DNA from: Fistularia commersonii
Taxonomy: Eukaryota > Chordata > Actinopteri > Syngnathiformes > Fistulariidae
Assembly (NCBI GenBank): GCA_037954325.1
Contig: JBBMNZ010000002.1
Span: 15,795,679 to 15,859,678 of the forward strand
Direction of reading: 5' to 3'
Length of the DNA: 64,000 nt
Shown: positions 1 to 11,800 of the stretch, piece after piece
How the letters are laid out: each line of letters opens with the position of its first letter
Numbering within the stretch: the first letter of the stretch is position 1
Translations under genes and position numbers: made by a program
The notes under the pieces: generated by a model
Seen by the model: only the letters and a program-made list of their open reading frames with translations
Databases searched by the model: none
What the model was told of the DNA's origin: nothing

Positions 1-440
1 AAAAAGTCGACTCATGTTCATTCGGACATGCGCCCTGACCGCACAGTCACTGTCCGTGCTATGTAGTTAAGTCCGGTCCAAACGGCACCGGTTAGACGCG
101 GATAATCGGCGAGTTTCTGTCCACCTCTGTGTCCGTTGGCGTGGATCACTGTTAGCTTTTAGCATGCGTTGCAATGTGAGCCCCTAGTGCCTGACTTTGT
201 TGGCAGGGAGGGACTCGCTGAATGGACGTACCTCATTCATACTGTGGGCAATCATTTATTATCATCTGCTTTGTTTGTTCCCGACGAGGATGTATCATCA
301 GTTCCTTTAGCTGTCGGTTCTCTCAAGAAAGCGTTTTATCCCATCGTTAATATTATTAGTGACACGTGTAAATCTTGCTTTGAGTTAGCCTAGCACGCCA
401 GCTAAAAGTACAGCTAGCCAGCGTAATTTATCCACTAACA
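1..440 (+). promoter_or_regulatory. Probable 5' region of eif4e1c-like gene
   Basis: This stretch has more CpG dinucleotides than the AT-rich DNA that follows and lies just upstream of the first recognisable eIF4E exon. It could hold the transcription start and the first, very short coding exon. No ATG followed by a few codons and a good donor could be chosen with confidence. The open frame at 169-393 has no recognisable similarity and is not called as a gene. Confidence 0.3.
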
Positions 441-706
441 GCTCCAATACGTGATGATTTCCCAATCTAAAGCTCTCTACTGTGATGCAGTTGTGTGTGG
501 TGTGTTGTTATTGAATCGACTTCTATCTGGCATTTATTCCCGAGGATACTGACTTTCAGTTAAAATGGTTCATTCGAAGTTCAGAGCCCAGTCACTGAAA
601 TGGAATTGTATTGACTGTAAACGCAAATCCTCCATTTCCCGTCTTTACACAAAGCATGTTAATCAAAACTCTCAAGCAATGCATTTTTTGACCCCCCTCT
701 CCATAG

Positions 707-3700
707 AAAGCACCTGAAACTGATGAGCAACAAACTGACACTCAAGGTGCTTCAAATCCAGAACAGTACATCAAACATCCCTTGCAAAACAGGTGAGAAT
801 ATTTATATTTGTTGAATATATATTTGTAGTAGGTGACAGAGCACTATACGTAGAAATCGATTGTTTCAAATATCTTCATATGTCTTTAGTATGCCCAACA
901 CACCCACTCCCTGTTTTCTGTGTCTCACTGTCAGCTGAAGACTCAGTATGACTATGACCCATCACTATAAAACACGTTTGTTTGGCCTTTAATGATTCAG
1001 TAAGGCCAGGGTGACTCAACAAACACTAGAAAATGTGTTCCTCAAAACAGTATATATATCAAACACCTCAAAAGGTTATTTATTATTGATTTTCTTTCTT
1101 TTCTGTATCCTAAGTTTTAAAGCAAAATACCAAATGAAATCATAAAACGTATCCCATTAATACAGGTATTAGAATACATTTTCATTTTATCTTGTGATCC
1201 ACATGTTACGTTTGCATGTAATTTGGGGTTCAGAGAAAGAAAATGTGGCTCTTATGTTAGTTCAAAAAATTGCATTCAACAGAATCAATATAAAACATAA
1301 ACACTACACAGCGTCTTGTTCACATCCAAGCCAGTCTCTTTTGTGAACATGTTAGGCCTTAAGTAATGCTGTTTCCTTTGACGTATTAAAAAAAGACTGA
1401 CATTCTCCCCCAATTGGTTTGTGATAATTCAGTGTAGACAGTTTCCCTCTTCATTGTTGGACTCAAACACAGATTCAAACTCAAGCACTGATTAGGAATG
1501 CATTCATCTGATTTTCAATCAATATCTTTAGGGTCCCCCTCAATTGGGTAAGAAGTCAGCTGGCTTTTTAAGACTTCATCGGCAGAAAAGTCAATTTCTG
1601 ATGTAATAAATTGTAAGGTCGAATATAACTAATTTATGCTCCTATCTAATCTGTTGACACAGAAATGTTAATAATTAAAGGTTTTGTTTTTCTCACCAAA
1701 AGTATTTTATGTATGGTAAGAGTCATTTTCTGTCATATGCTTGTTATTTGTGTTAGTGCACCGTAATGCAAAAAGAGCTAATGAACCGAGAACTTGGATC
1801 ATTGGTTTTGGATCTGATTCCTAGAATAAAGAACTCTGTTTCCTGCTGTGAATGATATTGTCACAATTGTTTTTTGGTATTGTTCTTTTAGAAATGTTGT
1901 CCGAGTGGTGACAATCTATTCAGAAGCATTGTACAATCAGTTTGGGAAGTGCTGAATAGTTCACTTAGTAATTCACTTCTAGGCCATTCTGCTTGTTCAG
2001 CTCAGCCTCAGAGGTCAAGGTTGTCCTGACTGCTGCGGTAAACCTGACATATAATCCTGGGATTCCGAGTTTGGGCGCTAGATTCAATCTGCAGAACAGC
2101 AGTGGGTAGATGATGATAACCTTCACTGTATTGTCCTTAATAAGTTTTTGATGCCTTGGGCCATCACTTAACCTTTAAAAATTATCAGTGTCCTGGAATA
2201 ATTGCTGTTGTGTAGCTGATGTTTTATTCATGTTCAAAATTACGTTTCAAAATTTCCGTCAGAGAGAGCTATTTTCCCTCTCTGCTGGACACAGTACGCA
2301 GTGTTGGTCATATTGTTGCACACAGTGCTTGACAGACTACATGATACTATTTTGAAATCCTTGAAACATCACTTTAAAGATTTAACAGTCCGTCAATAAA
2401 GTTGTCTTGTGAAAATATATATCACCCATGTCCTTTATATGGTACATATGTGATATCTTACATTGGTAATCTTTTACATCAGTCTGGCTCTGCTACACAT
2501 TTATATGTCCATGGAGATTTTCAGCCAGCCAGATCATGGTTAATCCTTGTCAATCTTTTTGTGGAAACTGGACTTGAATTTCTTCACTCAAGATGTTTCA
2601 TCTCTCATTTGATGAGAGCTGAAATTCAAGTCCAGTTGCCATGAAAAGACTGAAAAAGGATTACATATTTACAGCTTTTCCATTAGGCAATTCATAATAC
2701 AAATTCACCAGTGGTTAAGCTGATACATTCCTAGAACCTCTCTTGCGATCAACATCTTTTTCTGGGATAGTAGTAAGAATACATTGGTCAGTCTAAACAA
2801 AAGCTGCATTTGTGCTGCTGCTAATGGCCGGTCTTCTCTTGTTCTTTTACACAGGTACGCATTCATTTTTAACATACCTTTCTGTTAGCTCTGTTCTAAA
2901 TTATTACATTATTTACATTTTAACAGTCATCAAATGACTAAGACCTAAGTGTCTTTGCCTGTTAACCTTTCTTTAAAAATGCAGTTTGCTATAATATTAA
3001 ATTCAGGTCCAGAATGATTTAGTTTTTGATTTTAAGTTATACTGTCTTCACTCCAATGAATTCCTTGGTGTGTTTTTTTTTTCCCCCCTCGCAGATGGGC
3101 CCTTTGGTATTTCAAAAATGACAAGAGCAAAAGCTGGACAGAGAATTTGCGTCTCATTTCCAAGTTTGACACAGTGGAGGACTTTTGGGCGTAAGCTTCA
3201 TCCTTATGCTTAGGATTTACTCATATTTTAATACAGAACGTTAAACAGTTGTGTTTTTGTGATTCCAGTCTACGCCTCTTTTGATATCGTCCCCTGACCT
3301 ACTATGGTTCGACTGACAATATTTTGATATTAATACAACAGAATTGACAAAATATTAAATTTCATGCACCAGATGAACATAGCTGTTTTGCTGTTTTGCT
3401 AATCTATCATTCGGCTTGGTCAGTGTGGCCACCTCCCATCTTACAATTGGGTCATTGGAAAGCATCTCTGTTGCAAGTTGGGGACTGCTTGTATTAAATG
3501 TAGATCGCAAATCACAAAACCTGAAACATTTTGGTTATAAGATATAATGTTGTATAAGGTAAATAGTCAAGAAGAATAACATGCCCTCCCCCTTAACTCT
3601 ACAACACTGTTCACAAATCAGATTTTAAAGCCTGATAGTATCTGCAATTAAACCTGGTTCAATAATGTTGAATCAAGGTTACACATTTTTCTTTTGCTAT

Positions 3701-5014
3701 AGTCAACAATGAAAATGAATTAACTGTCACTGATTTAAACAGATCCATCTACGTTCTTGGTCTCTTATAGATTATACAACCACATACAGCAACCAAGCAA
3801 ACTTGGGTTTGGCTGCGATTATTGCTTATTTAAGGTAAGTTTTTTAAATTTATTTACTGAATCGCCATTATTTGTATCGTAAAATGCAAGGGCAATCACA
3901 AGTCCCTTCACACCCTACTGATATGTTGCATTTTCAAAGAATGAATATTTGGTTGAGCAGAAATATCGTATTAAATTTGGACTCTTGACATGAATATTAG
4001 GAGCCTTGTTCAACCAAACATGTCAGCCAATAATAGCCCACTTGACTATGGGACTCAGCAAATCTACAACCATTTGCCTTTAGCTATGTGTTGTAGATAT
4101 GAAGGAGCAATCAGGATATCCCCAAACAAAATGTAACTATCCCTACTTAGGGGGTTAAATCTGTGCTGCAACCCAGGTTACTGCATAGCTTGATAAGCCC
4201 TGTGTTGTAAGGCAATTAATAAGCTGATCATCCTTCATACATTAGTGAAGTTTCAAAATGGGGAAAAAGTTTTTCCTTAATCTGACTTCTTAAACTCAGT
4301 TGAGCCATGTTTGATATATTTTGCTAACATTTACAGGATGGAATAAAACCAATGTGGGAAGATGACAGGAACAAGCTTGGAGGTCGATGGCTGATGACCC
4401 TCAACAAACAACAGAGACACAATGACCTTGACCGTTACTGGATGGAGACAGTAAGATCACTGTTTCTATAGAGTTCTTCTCATCGATTGATGCAGGTCTC
4501 TGTAAATGTGCCATTGTCAAATTGACACTATTGGTAGAGCCTAATATACAACCTGTGAACACATTCACAAATACCCGCTCTTGATGGCAAATTTTACTTT
4601 AGCAAGAATGTATCTTTCATGTCACATTTGTTTTTGCAGCTTTTGTGTTTAGTTGGTGAGTCATTTGATGAAGCAAGTGAAGATGTCTGTGGAGCTGTGG
4701 TCAATGTGAGACCGAAAGGGGATAAAATATCAATCTGGACAAGCAATTGTCAAAACAGGGATGCCATCATGACGATAGGGTATGTGTAATGTCACCATTA
4801 TGTGACGACATCAATGACATTAATCTGACCACTTGGGGCGACAGATAAATTAGGACTGGTCTTCACACTGTATTCAACCTCTGTCTCACTCTCTCTCAGG
4901 CAACTTTATAAGGAGCGGCTCAATATCCCTATCAAAGCCATGATTGGCTACCAGTCACATGACGACACGTCCAGCAAGAGTGGATCCACCACCAAGAACA
5001 TGTACTCTGTTTGA
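707..5014 (+). CDS. eif4e1c: eIF4E family cap-binding protein (eIF4E1c-like), 6 exons, 5' exon missing
   Basis: Binds the mRNA 5' cap and recruits eIF4G to start translation. Coding exons are 707-792, 3095-3190, 3771-3834, 4337-4450, 4640-4779 and 4900-5014. All have GT/AG borders and phases that join into 204 codons plus a stop. The class I core is intact: NPEQYIKHPLQNRW, cap-stacking tryptophans in KSKSW and PMWED, a third Trp in ISIWTSN, and the eIF4G-contact Trp in DFWALYNHI. The C-terminus ends SGSTTKNMYSV rather than the KNRFVV-type end of canonical eIF4E1. With GFGCDYCLFKDG this suggests the fish 1c paralogue. The first coding exon, normally only a few codons, was not found; it may lie in the first 700 bases or before the window. 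An alternative is another class I copy (eif4ea, eif4eb or 1b). A polyadenylation signal follows at 5704. Confidence 0.85.
2561..2640. repeat. Inverted repeat of a dispersed repeat family, in the eif4e1c intron
   Basis: The arms 2566-2582 (aactggacttgaatttc) and 2621-2637 are perfect 17-bp reverse complements around a 38-base centre. A related, more decayed segment lies at 24020-24085 in ccar1 intron 1 and shares a gtgg..ctggactt..tttct core and a cctctcat/tctctcat motif. I recall similar segments being widespread in fish genomes but cannot name the parent element. Confidence 0.6.
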
Positions 5015-5703
5015 AAAATGTCAAATTTCAACTTGCTGTAGGTTTAAAAAATTACAAACCCACATCACACCTAATTTGAGTTGTCAGCTACTGTAGTATT
5101 CTTCTGTTTTACTGAAAAGAGACTTGTTCATAGTGTGTATAGCTGGAGCGTCTCCAATATAAGAATTCAGTGATTATAATTTGTGAGTGGCGAGGAGATG
5201 AGTTATTCGGCTGAAAATTTTAAATGTGAGCAAGAGAACACAAATTATTTCCTTTTAGGTTTGAAGAGTTCTGTGATTAATACCAATGACCTTCTGTAGC
5301 TTAGCTGAGAACAAGTTTTTTTTAGTATTTAATGGCTTGCTGTTGGGAAAACTTAAACTAAACTGATTTGTGGTTATCAGTCCTCACAAAGTCTTTTTCA
5401 ACTCACAGGAAAAGGCAATATCAAATTAGCTTTCATGGCACCAGTTTTAAGGGCAATTTTAACTTGGTTGTCCAGAAGTGTTAGGGAGGTTTTACCTTTC
5501 CGACACACCCGCTTGAAGAATCTACAGTATCTTGAAATTTTGTAACAGCTGTGGTCACTCTCCAAAGTATAGACTTTGGATTTAAGGCCACTCTTAATGT
5601 TTCAGCCATGCTGGAATTGTGGAATAATGCTTGTTTTTGACCTTTTCTTTCTTCCCCTTACATTTATTTATAATGTATGCATTGCAGTTGAACTACTACA
5701 ACC

Positions 5704-5709
5704 AATAAA
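5704..5709 (+). terminator. Polyadenylation signal of the eIF4E-like gene
   Basis: AATAAA lies about 690 bases after the stop codon at 5012-5014, in an AT-rich 3' UTR with no further coding potential. It is the most plausible 3' end. From about 5720 to 6100 I see nothing else. Confidence 0.5.
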
Positions 5710-6101
5710 TTAGTTTTGTTTTTCTTTTTATTAAATGTGAACTACTGCATATAGATGACATTTTTTACAGTGTATGATACAGTTATTATGTTGACAAATC
5801 TAGGTATGCTTTTCACTGTTTTTCCCCTAAAACTGTAGATAATGTCACACTCCTCTATTGGTTGATGCAAGAGATGATATCCATTGTGAAATGACTTTAC
5901 TCATAATGTATCTTTATTATGTTATTCAAGGATGTATATTGACTTCTTTCAAGTAAAGGTTAAGTGCTTTGCATTAAAACACAAACAATACTGTCCTGTT
6001 TTGTCAATTAAGGTTTCACTGTAGCCATATAAAGCAACTCACCGTAAAGAGCTCGACTCATTTTCAAAGGGTAAGTGACATGTTTGACAAGGACAAGTAT
6101 A

Positions 6102-7550
6102 GCGGCCTGCAAAAGTATTTGTATCCGTTGAACTTTTTCACAGAATGACCAAAAATCTACTGGAATTTTATGTGACACCAACACAAAGTGGCACACAATT
6201 ATGGAGGAGAAAGAAAGTTATGATTGTTTTTTTAGTGCAATGTGCAAAATTATGCTGCCCTCCTGAGTCAATAATTTGTTGATCCGCCTTTTGCTGGAGT
6301 TACAGCTGTGTGTCAAGGGGTATGTTTACCAGCTTTGCACATTTAGAGACTGAAATTATTGGCCATTCTTTGCAAAATAACTCAAAGTCAGTCAGATTAG
6401 ATGGAGAGCATTTGTGAGGGGCAGTTTTCAGATCCTGCCACTGATTCTTGATTGGATTTAGGTCTGGGCTTTGACTGGGTAATGCTCACTAGAATATGTT
6501 ATAATTAGTCTTGTCTCAAGTCTTGTAGACTCCCTAACCGCTCTTCCAAGATTGGCCTGTTTTGTTGCTCCATCTTCTCAACAGTGATCATCTTCCCTGT
6601 CCCCACCAAAGAAAAGTACCTCCAGAGCATGGTGCTACCACCTCTGTATTTGAGAGTGAGTATGGTGTGTTCAGAGTCGTGTGCAGTGTTCGTTTTCTGC
6701 CACAGCATTTTGCTTCGAGACCAATAAGTTCAATCTTGTTCTCATCTGACCAGAGCACCCTATTACACATGTTTGCCCCACATGATTTCTAGCAAATTGC
6801 AAACGGGACTCCTTAAGGTTTCCCTTAAAGAATGTATTTCTTCTTGCTACTCCTCTGTAACAAACAGTTTTGCGGTGTGCATGACCAATAGTAGTTCTGT
6901 GGACAGATTACCCCACCCGCACTGTGGATGTCTTTAGGTCATCCAGTCACCATGGGCTTCTTGACTGTCTCTCTGATCAATGCTCTCCTTGTTTGCCCTA
7001 TAAGTTTAGATGGACGGCCATGTCTTGGTAGCTTCGTTATTGTGCCATACTCTTCATTACTGGGTGATGGCTTGAACAGTGTTCTGTGAGATGCCCACAG
7101 ATTGGGAAATCTTTTTATAGCCTAATCCTGCATTAAACTTCTCCACAACTCAATCCTTGTTGCGCCTGGTGTGTTTCTTGGGACTTCATGATGCTGTTTG
7201 CTCCCCACTATTCCTCAAACAACCCTCTGAGGCAGTCACAGAACAGCTGTATTTGTACTGACGTGGATTCTATTTAGTCTAGGTCAACATTGTATGATTC
7301 TGGAATCATCAGGCATTTTCTGAAGGCAATCAGTTGCACTCAGAGAAAAGGGGGCCTAATATATGTGTACGCCATGCTTTTCAGTTTTGTTTTTTTTTAT
7401 AAAAATAATGTATACATTTTCTCTTCACAATAGCATGCTACTTTGTGTTGGTCTTTCACATAAAATTCCAATTAAAAATATTTGTTTGTGGTTGTCAGGT
7501 GACAAAAAGTGAAAAGGGTCAAGGGGTGTGAATATTTTTTCAAGCCAGTG
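6102..7550 (-). mobile_element. Degenerate Tc1-like DNA transposon
   Basis: About 1.45 kb bounded by TA dinucleotides (6100-6101 and 7551-7552). The ends are imperfect inverted copies: gcctgcaaaagtattt on the left, aatattttttcaagccagtg on the right. Minus-strand frames across 6505-6770 give decayed Tc1 transposase pieces, such as VLWSDENKIEL, the catalytic-domain strand that carries the first Asp (the D of SDE), and GGGTFLWWGQG/GGSTMLWRYFS. Stops and frameshifts interrupt every frame, so no intact transposase can be made. It sits between the convergent ends of eif4e1c and the TMEM150-like gene. Confidence 0.88.
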
Positions 7551-8106
7551 TATGTTGATCAAATACTGGCATCTAACTTGGTGAGATATTACCACTATGG
7601 TCATATAAATGAAGAAGAAAATAACATTTTAAGCCTATAAGAGAATTGCTCTCTATACTTTGCTAGATATAGTTAGTTACTAGATATGAATATGGTTGGG
7701 TCAGATTAGCACTTAATATTTGGTTGGGATGTCTTTGTAATGCAACAAAATCAACAAGCCACCAGGTGGGATTCGTCTAGTGGTTCTAATCCTTGTCTTG
7801 GTTATCTGCTTTAAGCAATTATATTTTTTAAAACAATTTCTCAGTAGTGACCCAGTCAAACTGGTACTTGTGAAATCACAAAGTTAAAATATTTAGGATT
7901 CCTCAACTCTTAAGAGTTATATCTTTCAGTGAAGACCTCACTGTATTGGTATATAAGCGGTTGTAAATAAGCAGTTATATTTAACTCTCAAACCAATTTG
8001 TTAGTGGTTAACACTTTTAAAAAAAACTAGAAAGCATAAAAAGTGATTTGAAAAATGTTTCTGAACCTTTCAATTAAAAAATATGATAAAACATCCATCA
8101 TCTTCT

Positions 8107-8196
8107 CCCACTCATCCTTCACTCAGGGTCATGGGGGATGCTGGAGCCTATCCCAGCTGTCATTAGGTGAGAGGCAGAGTACACCATTGATTGGTC
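8107..8196. repeat. Fragment of a common teleost interspersed repeat
   Basis: The segment reading ..tcactcagggtcatgggggatgctggagcctatcccagctgtcatt.. matches, from memory, a repeat found many times in fish genomes, usually starting tccatccatcttc. It falls in the probable 3' UTR of the minus-strand TMEM150-like gene. A shorter relative lies near 9296-9345 (cttccatccttcaatcatcttccgcatagcc...cagggtcgcagg) in that gene's last intron. Confidence 0.6.
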
Positions 8197-8857
8197 GATG
8201 ATAAAACATTTCCTGTTTATTTTCCAGAAAAGTTTAACTTCTGAATACATGTCTACTATCAAAAACAGCCTCTTTAAAAAGTGAAGATAATTCATTGTTA
8301 CACTCCTGTAAATTGAATATTTGAAGGGTACAAGCATTAAGCAATGATGACATCTTAGGTTTTTCTGAGGTCTCCTTGCACTCGGAGAAAATACACTTTC
8401 CTTCACACAAGTATCAATGTGCAATGTGAAGCTGAAACAAGATAAACACATTTTAGTGTCCAATGTGAATCTGAACCAACATCAGTCAGATTTGAATAAC
8501 ATCCGCTTTTACATCATTGTTGATTCAGCCACAGTCCAGTACAAGGTATGTAAGGAATCTAAATAACACAGTATGGATACGATGACACCTGGAACTAATT
8601 GTTCTGCTGGCATGTTACAATTTTTTCACTCAAAATACTTTCAACATATTGAACATAAACAATTTAATTACAGGCATCACATGGTTGATCATGGTCATAA
8701 TCTGTTAGAGGATATCGTCAGTTCATGAAGGTGCTATAGAAAAAAGAAAAAAAAATTACTGATCCATGTGCCACGATCCAGCCACTGTCTTCACAGACGT
8801 CATACTCAGTCCATTCTCATTATGTCCATGTTTCATCTGGACCGTGGCAGCCTTATA

Positions 8858-11800
8858 TCAGGACATGCAAAGCATTAAAGGCTTTTCTTCCTCTCGTTTG
8901 CTCAACAGATTTGAAATCATGAATGATGAGAAGAAACTAAACTCCACAACGTAGCTGAGCTCAAACAACTCCAAATTGATGCTGAGTATCCACTCAAATA
9001 GAGCAGACAAATGAATGTAGTAGTACTCCTTCTGGGTATATGCAATCGTATCTGAATGTCCTCTGGTTAAAGATCTATCAAACAGGTAGTGACTGTTCTG
9101 GAGAACACATGAATCCTTAACATAACTTTATAAGGCTGGACATTAAATCGTAATGTGTTTCAGTTTATAGTTCAGGGTCCCATTTCAGAAGCTGGAAAAT
9201 CTACTTTGCTTTAGTACAGGTGAAACATTCTTTAAATTGTAACACTTCTTATCTGAGAACCCCCCCCCAAAAAGAGTTCTTGTAAAAGGATTCTTCCATC
9301 CTTCAATCATCTTCCGCATAGCCTGTACTCAGGGTCGCAGGATAAAAGAACTTTCGTCTGTGGCGAAAAAGCCCCAAAACAATAGGTGTACTGTTGATTG
9401 GGCATGGTATAACTGACAATTTTCAAAGTACTGCATATTGCTCTCTGCCTTGTGCAATGCTGTAACCAATCCCTCTTTGTAAATAGCAGCAGAGTATAAC
9501 ACACAGTGACTGACCTCATACATTGTAACCAAAAAGGGACACGGGTGTCACACTGGAATTGAATGGCCACTAGGTCCTGTTTGAAGCTGCACCAAAGGAT
9601 CCTCTTTAATGGACTTGCTTCCTGTATCTACGAAAGTTTATGGCACACTGGATACACAATTAAGCCTTATGACAGATTATCAGCAGTTTCATGGTCTGGA
9701 CGGTCAGCTGACTTTGAAACAATGTTCAATCATAATATGAAACCCCACATCTAATTGTCGGAGTATTAGGGAGAGCTTCACCGTCACCTTCTATAGGGTT
9801 CCTATAATTTGAAAAAAAAAAAAAACAGAAACTGGGCTTCCCTTTCAACCTGTCCTGTTTACAATCTTGCAATCTTTTGTTGTAAGGGCATTAAGGGCAA
9901 TAAGCCACAGAATTTCCCAATTTTCTTTTGACAAAAGCACATGACCTACATTTAGAATAACCATCTTTTACATAAATACCACCAAGTATGTAAAAAAATC
10001 AAAAAGTAGTCAAACACAGAGGTCCCATTCCACAACAAGTTCTTGCAAGATAGTTCAATGTAGCACACATATGTTAGAATGTACCGTACAACAGACTACT
10101 CACATCAGGGCAGCTCACTGGTACACAGAGCTATACATGCAACCTCCTCAAGCCACCTAAAATGTTTACTTGAAACACTGCTTGGCTCCACCTGAAGTAC
10201 AAGAAGGTAGCCAATATTAGCAAAACCAATGGCTGAAAATTCACCCGCACAAAGTTGTCTTAAAAAAATCAAGCTTTTGATTCATAATTACTCCTCTTGA
10301 GGTTATGCCGCATTGAAACAAAGAAAAAAAGAAAAACTGAGATGTCAGTGGGGTACAGGTCTGAAAAAAAACCCACATTAATTGCTCACTTCACGAGAAG
10401 TCAACAGGGCAGGAATACATGCCACCTTTGCCCAAAGCAAAAACACCTGGAATGGCTGTCAAACATAATAGTAATAAATAACACTACAAGCAATTGCTCG
10501 AGTGGCAGCAAAAAACTATGACTAATTCAAAGCATTCAGGCTAAAAAGAGTTAACTAAGTCAAAAAGTTTGCAAAATACTTTTCTTTACCTTCCCTGTAA
10601 CATACCAAAAAAAATTAGTCTGATTACAAGTCTCGGCAAATTTTCAGACCATTCATTTGGGAGCACCAGAATCTAACAAACACCTTCGTTCACAAAAACA
10701 TGGTTCGATTGTCATGAATTCTCTCCAATTAAGATCAACTGGGTTGATGAAAAGAATCAAGGGAATTGATAAACTATAGCCTTACCTTTATTCCACATTA
10801 CTCTGAGTGTAGGAAATAATAAATTAGGCCTAATTAATACCCAAGCCCTTATTGCACTGGCAGGGTGGGGTTAGTGGGGATACACAGGAAACAACCAAGC
10901 CTCAAATATGATAATTTTTGTTGTTGTTATGATTCGTGCACCACAAACTGATAACGTGCTATTATCAGCTTATTGAAAGGATACAGCAGATGGTGGCGAT
11001 GATTTGAACACCAGAAGAGACGACACGAAATGGGAAGAGAAATTTTTCATATCCGGTCAGGGCACACTTCACAGTCAGCCAGGTGAGCAAGGGGGTGTAA
11101 AAGCAAATGCACAAAAAACTGACAGCAGCTCCAAGGTGATGCATCAGGGTCAGGTATTTAGGCTGTTGAGTACAGTAAATGGAAAGACCAGTTAGTGAAA
11201 TCATGAGATTTGTGTAAATTGGTACACGTGTCAACTCAGTGTTGAATTTCACATCTCTAGCTATGTTTAAAAAATACATGTCTGAAGACTAAACTAACAC
11301 GATCTGATTTATACTTGAAGGATTTACACAGGGGACCTTTATTTCACATTGCAATTAATTATAAACAGAGAAAGGAAACTCAGAGGGCACAGAGGCACAG
11401 AGGGCACAGAGGGCTTTTGGCCTTTACAGAGGCCAAAAGCTTTACATTATATGCCAATTTAGATACAGAATTATAAGTCTCTAAATGAAATTACAAGACT
11501 TTTGGGAATATGTCCTTCTCTGATTAAAACCCCATAGGAATGGCGACAAACAAAAATAGGTCCATAAATTAATCATGTAAAAAAAAATGACCTAATTTTT
11601 ATGGGTTTTTCCTATTCCGGTCCACCACCTTTCAACCAGATTTTACAGAGCCTGTGAAGCAAGACTGACATATCTTGGAATTCCCTCTGTGTTGGAACCA
11701 GTCGAGTGAAATGCCAGGTCAGCACAGGCTTCAATGCAAGTTTGTAAAGTGGATTTATGTTTCCTCAGTCTAGCTGGGAGTGGATCTAGACCAAAGCAGT

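Noticed and set aside
169..393. 74-codon open frame near the window start
   Set aside because: No recognisable similarity, no coherent link to the eIF4E frame, and ATG and stop placement typical of chance.
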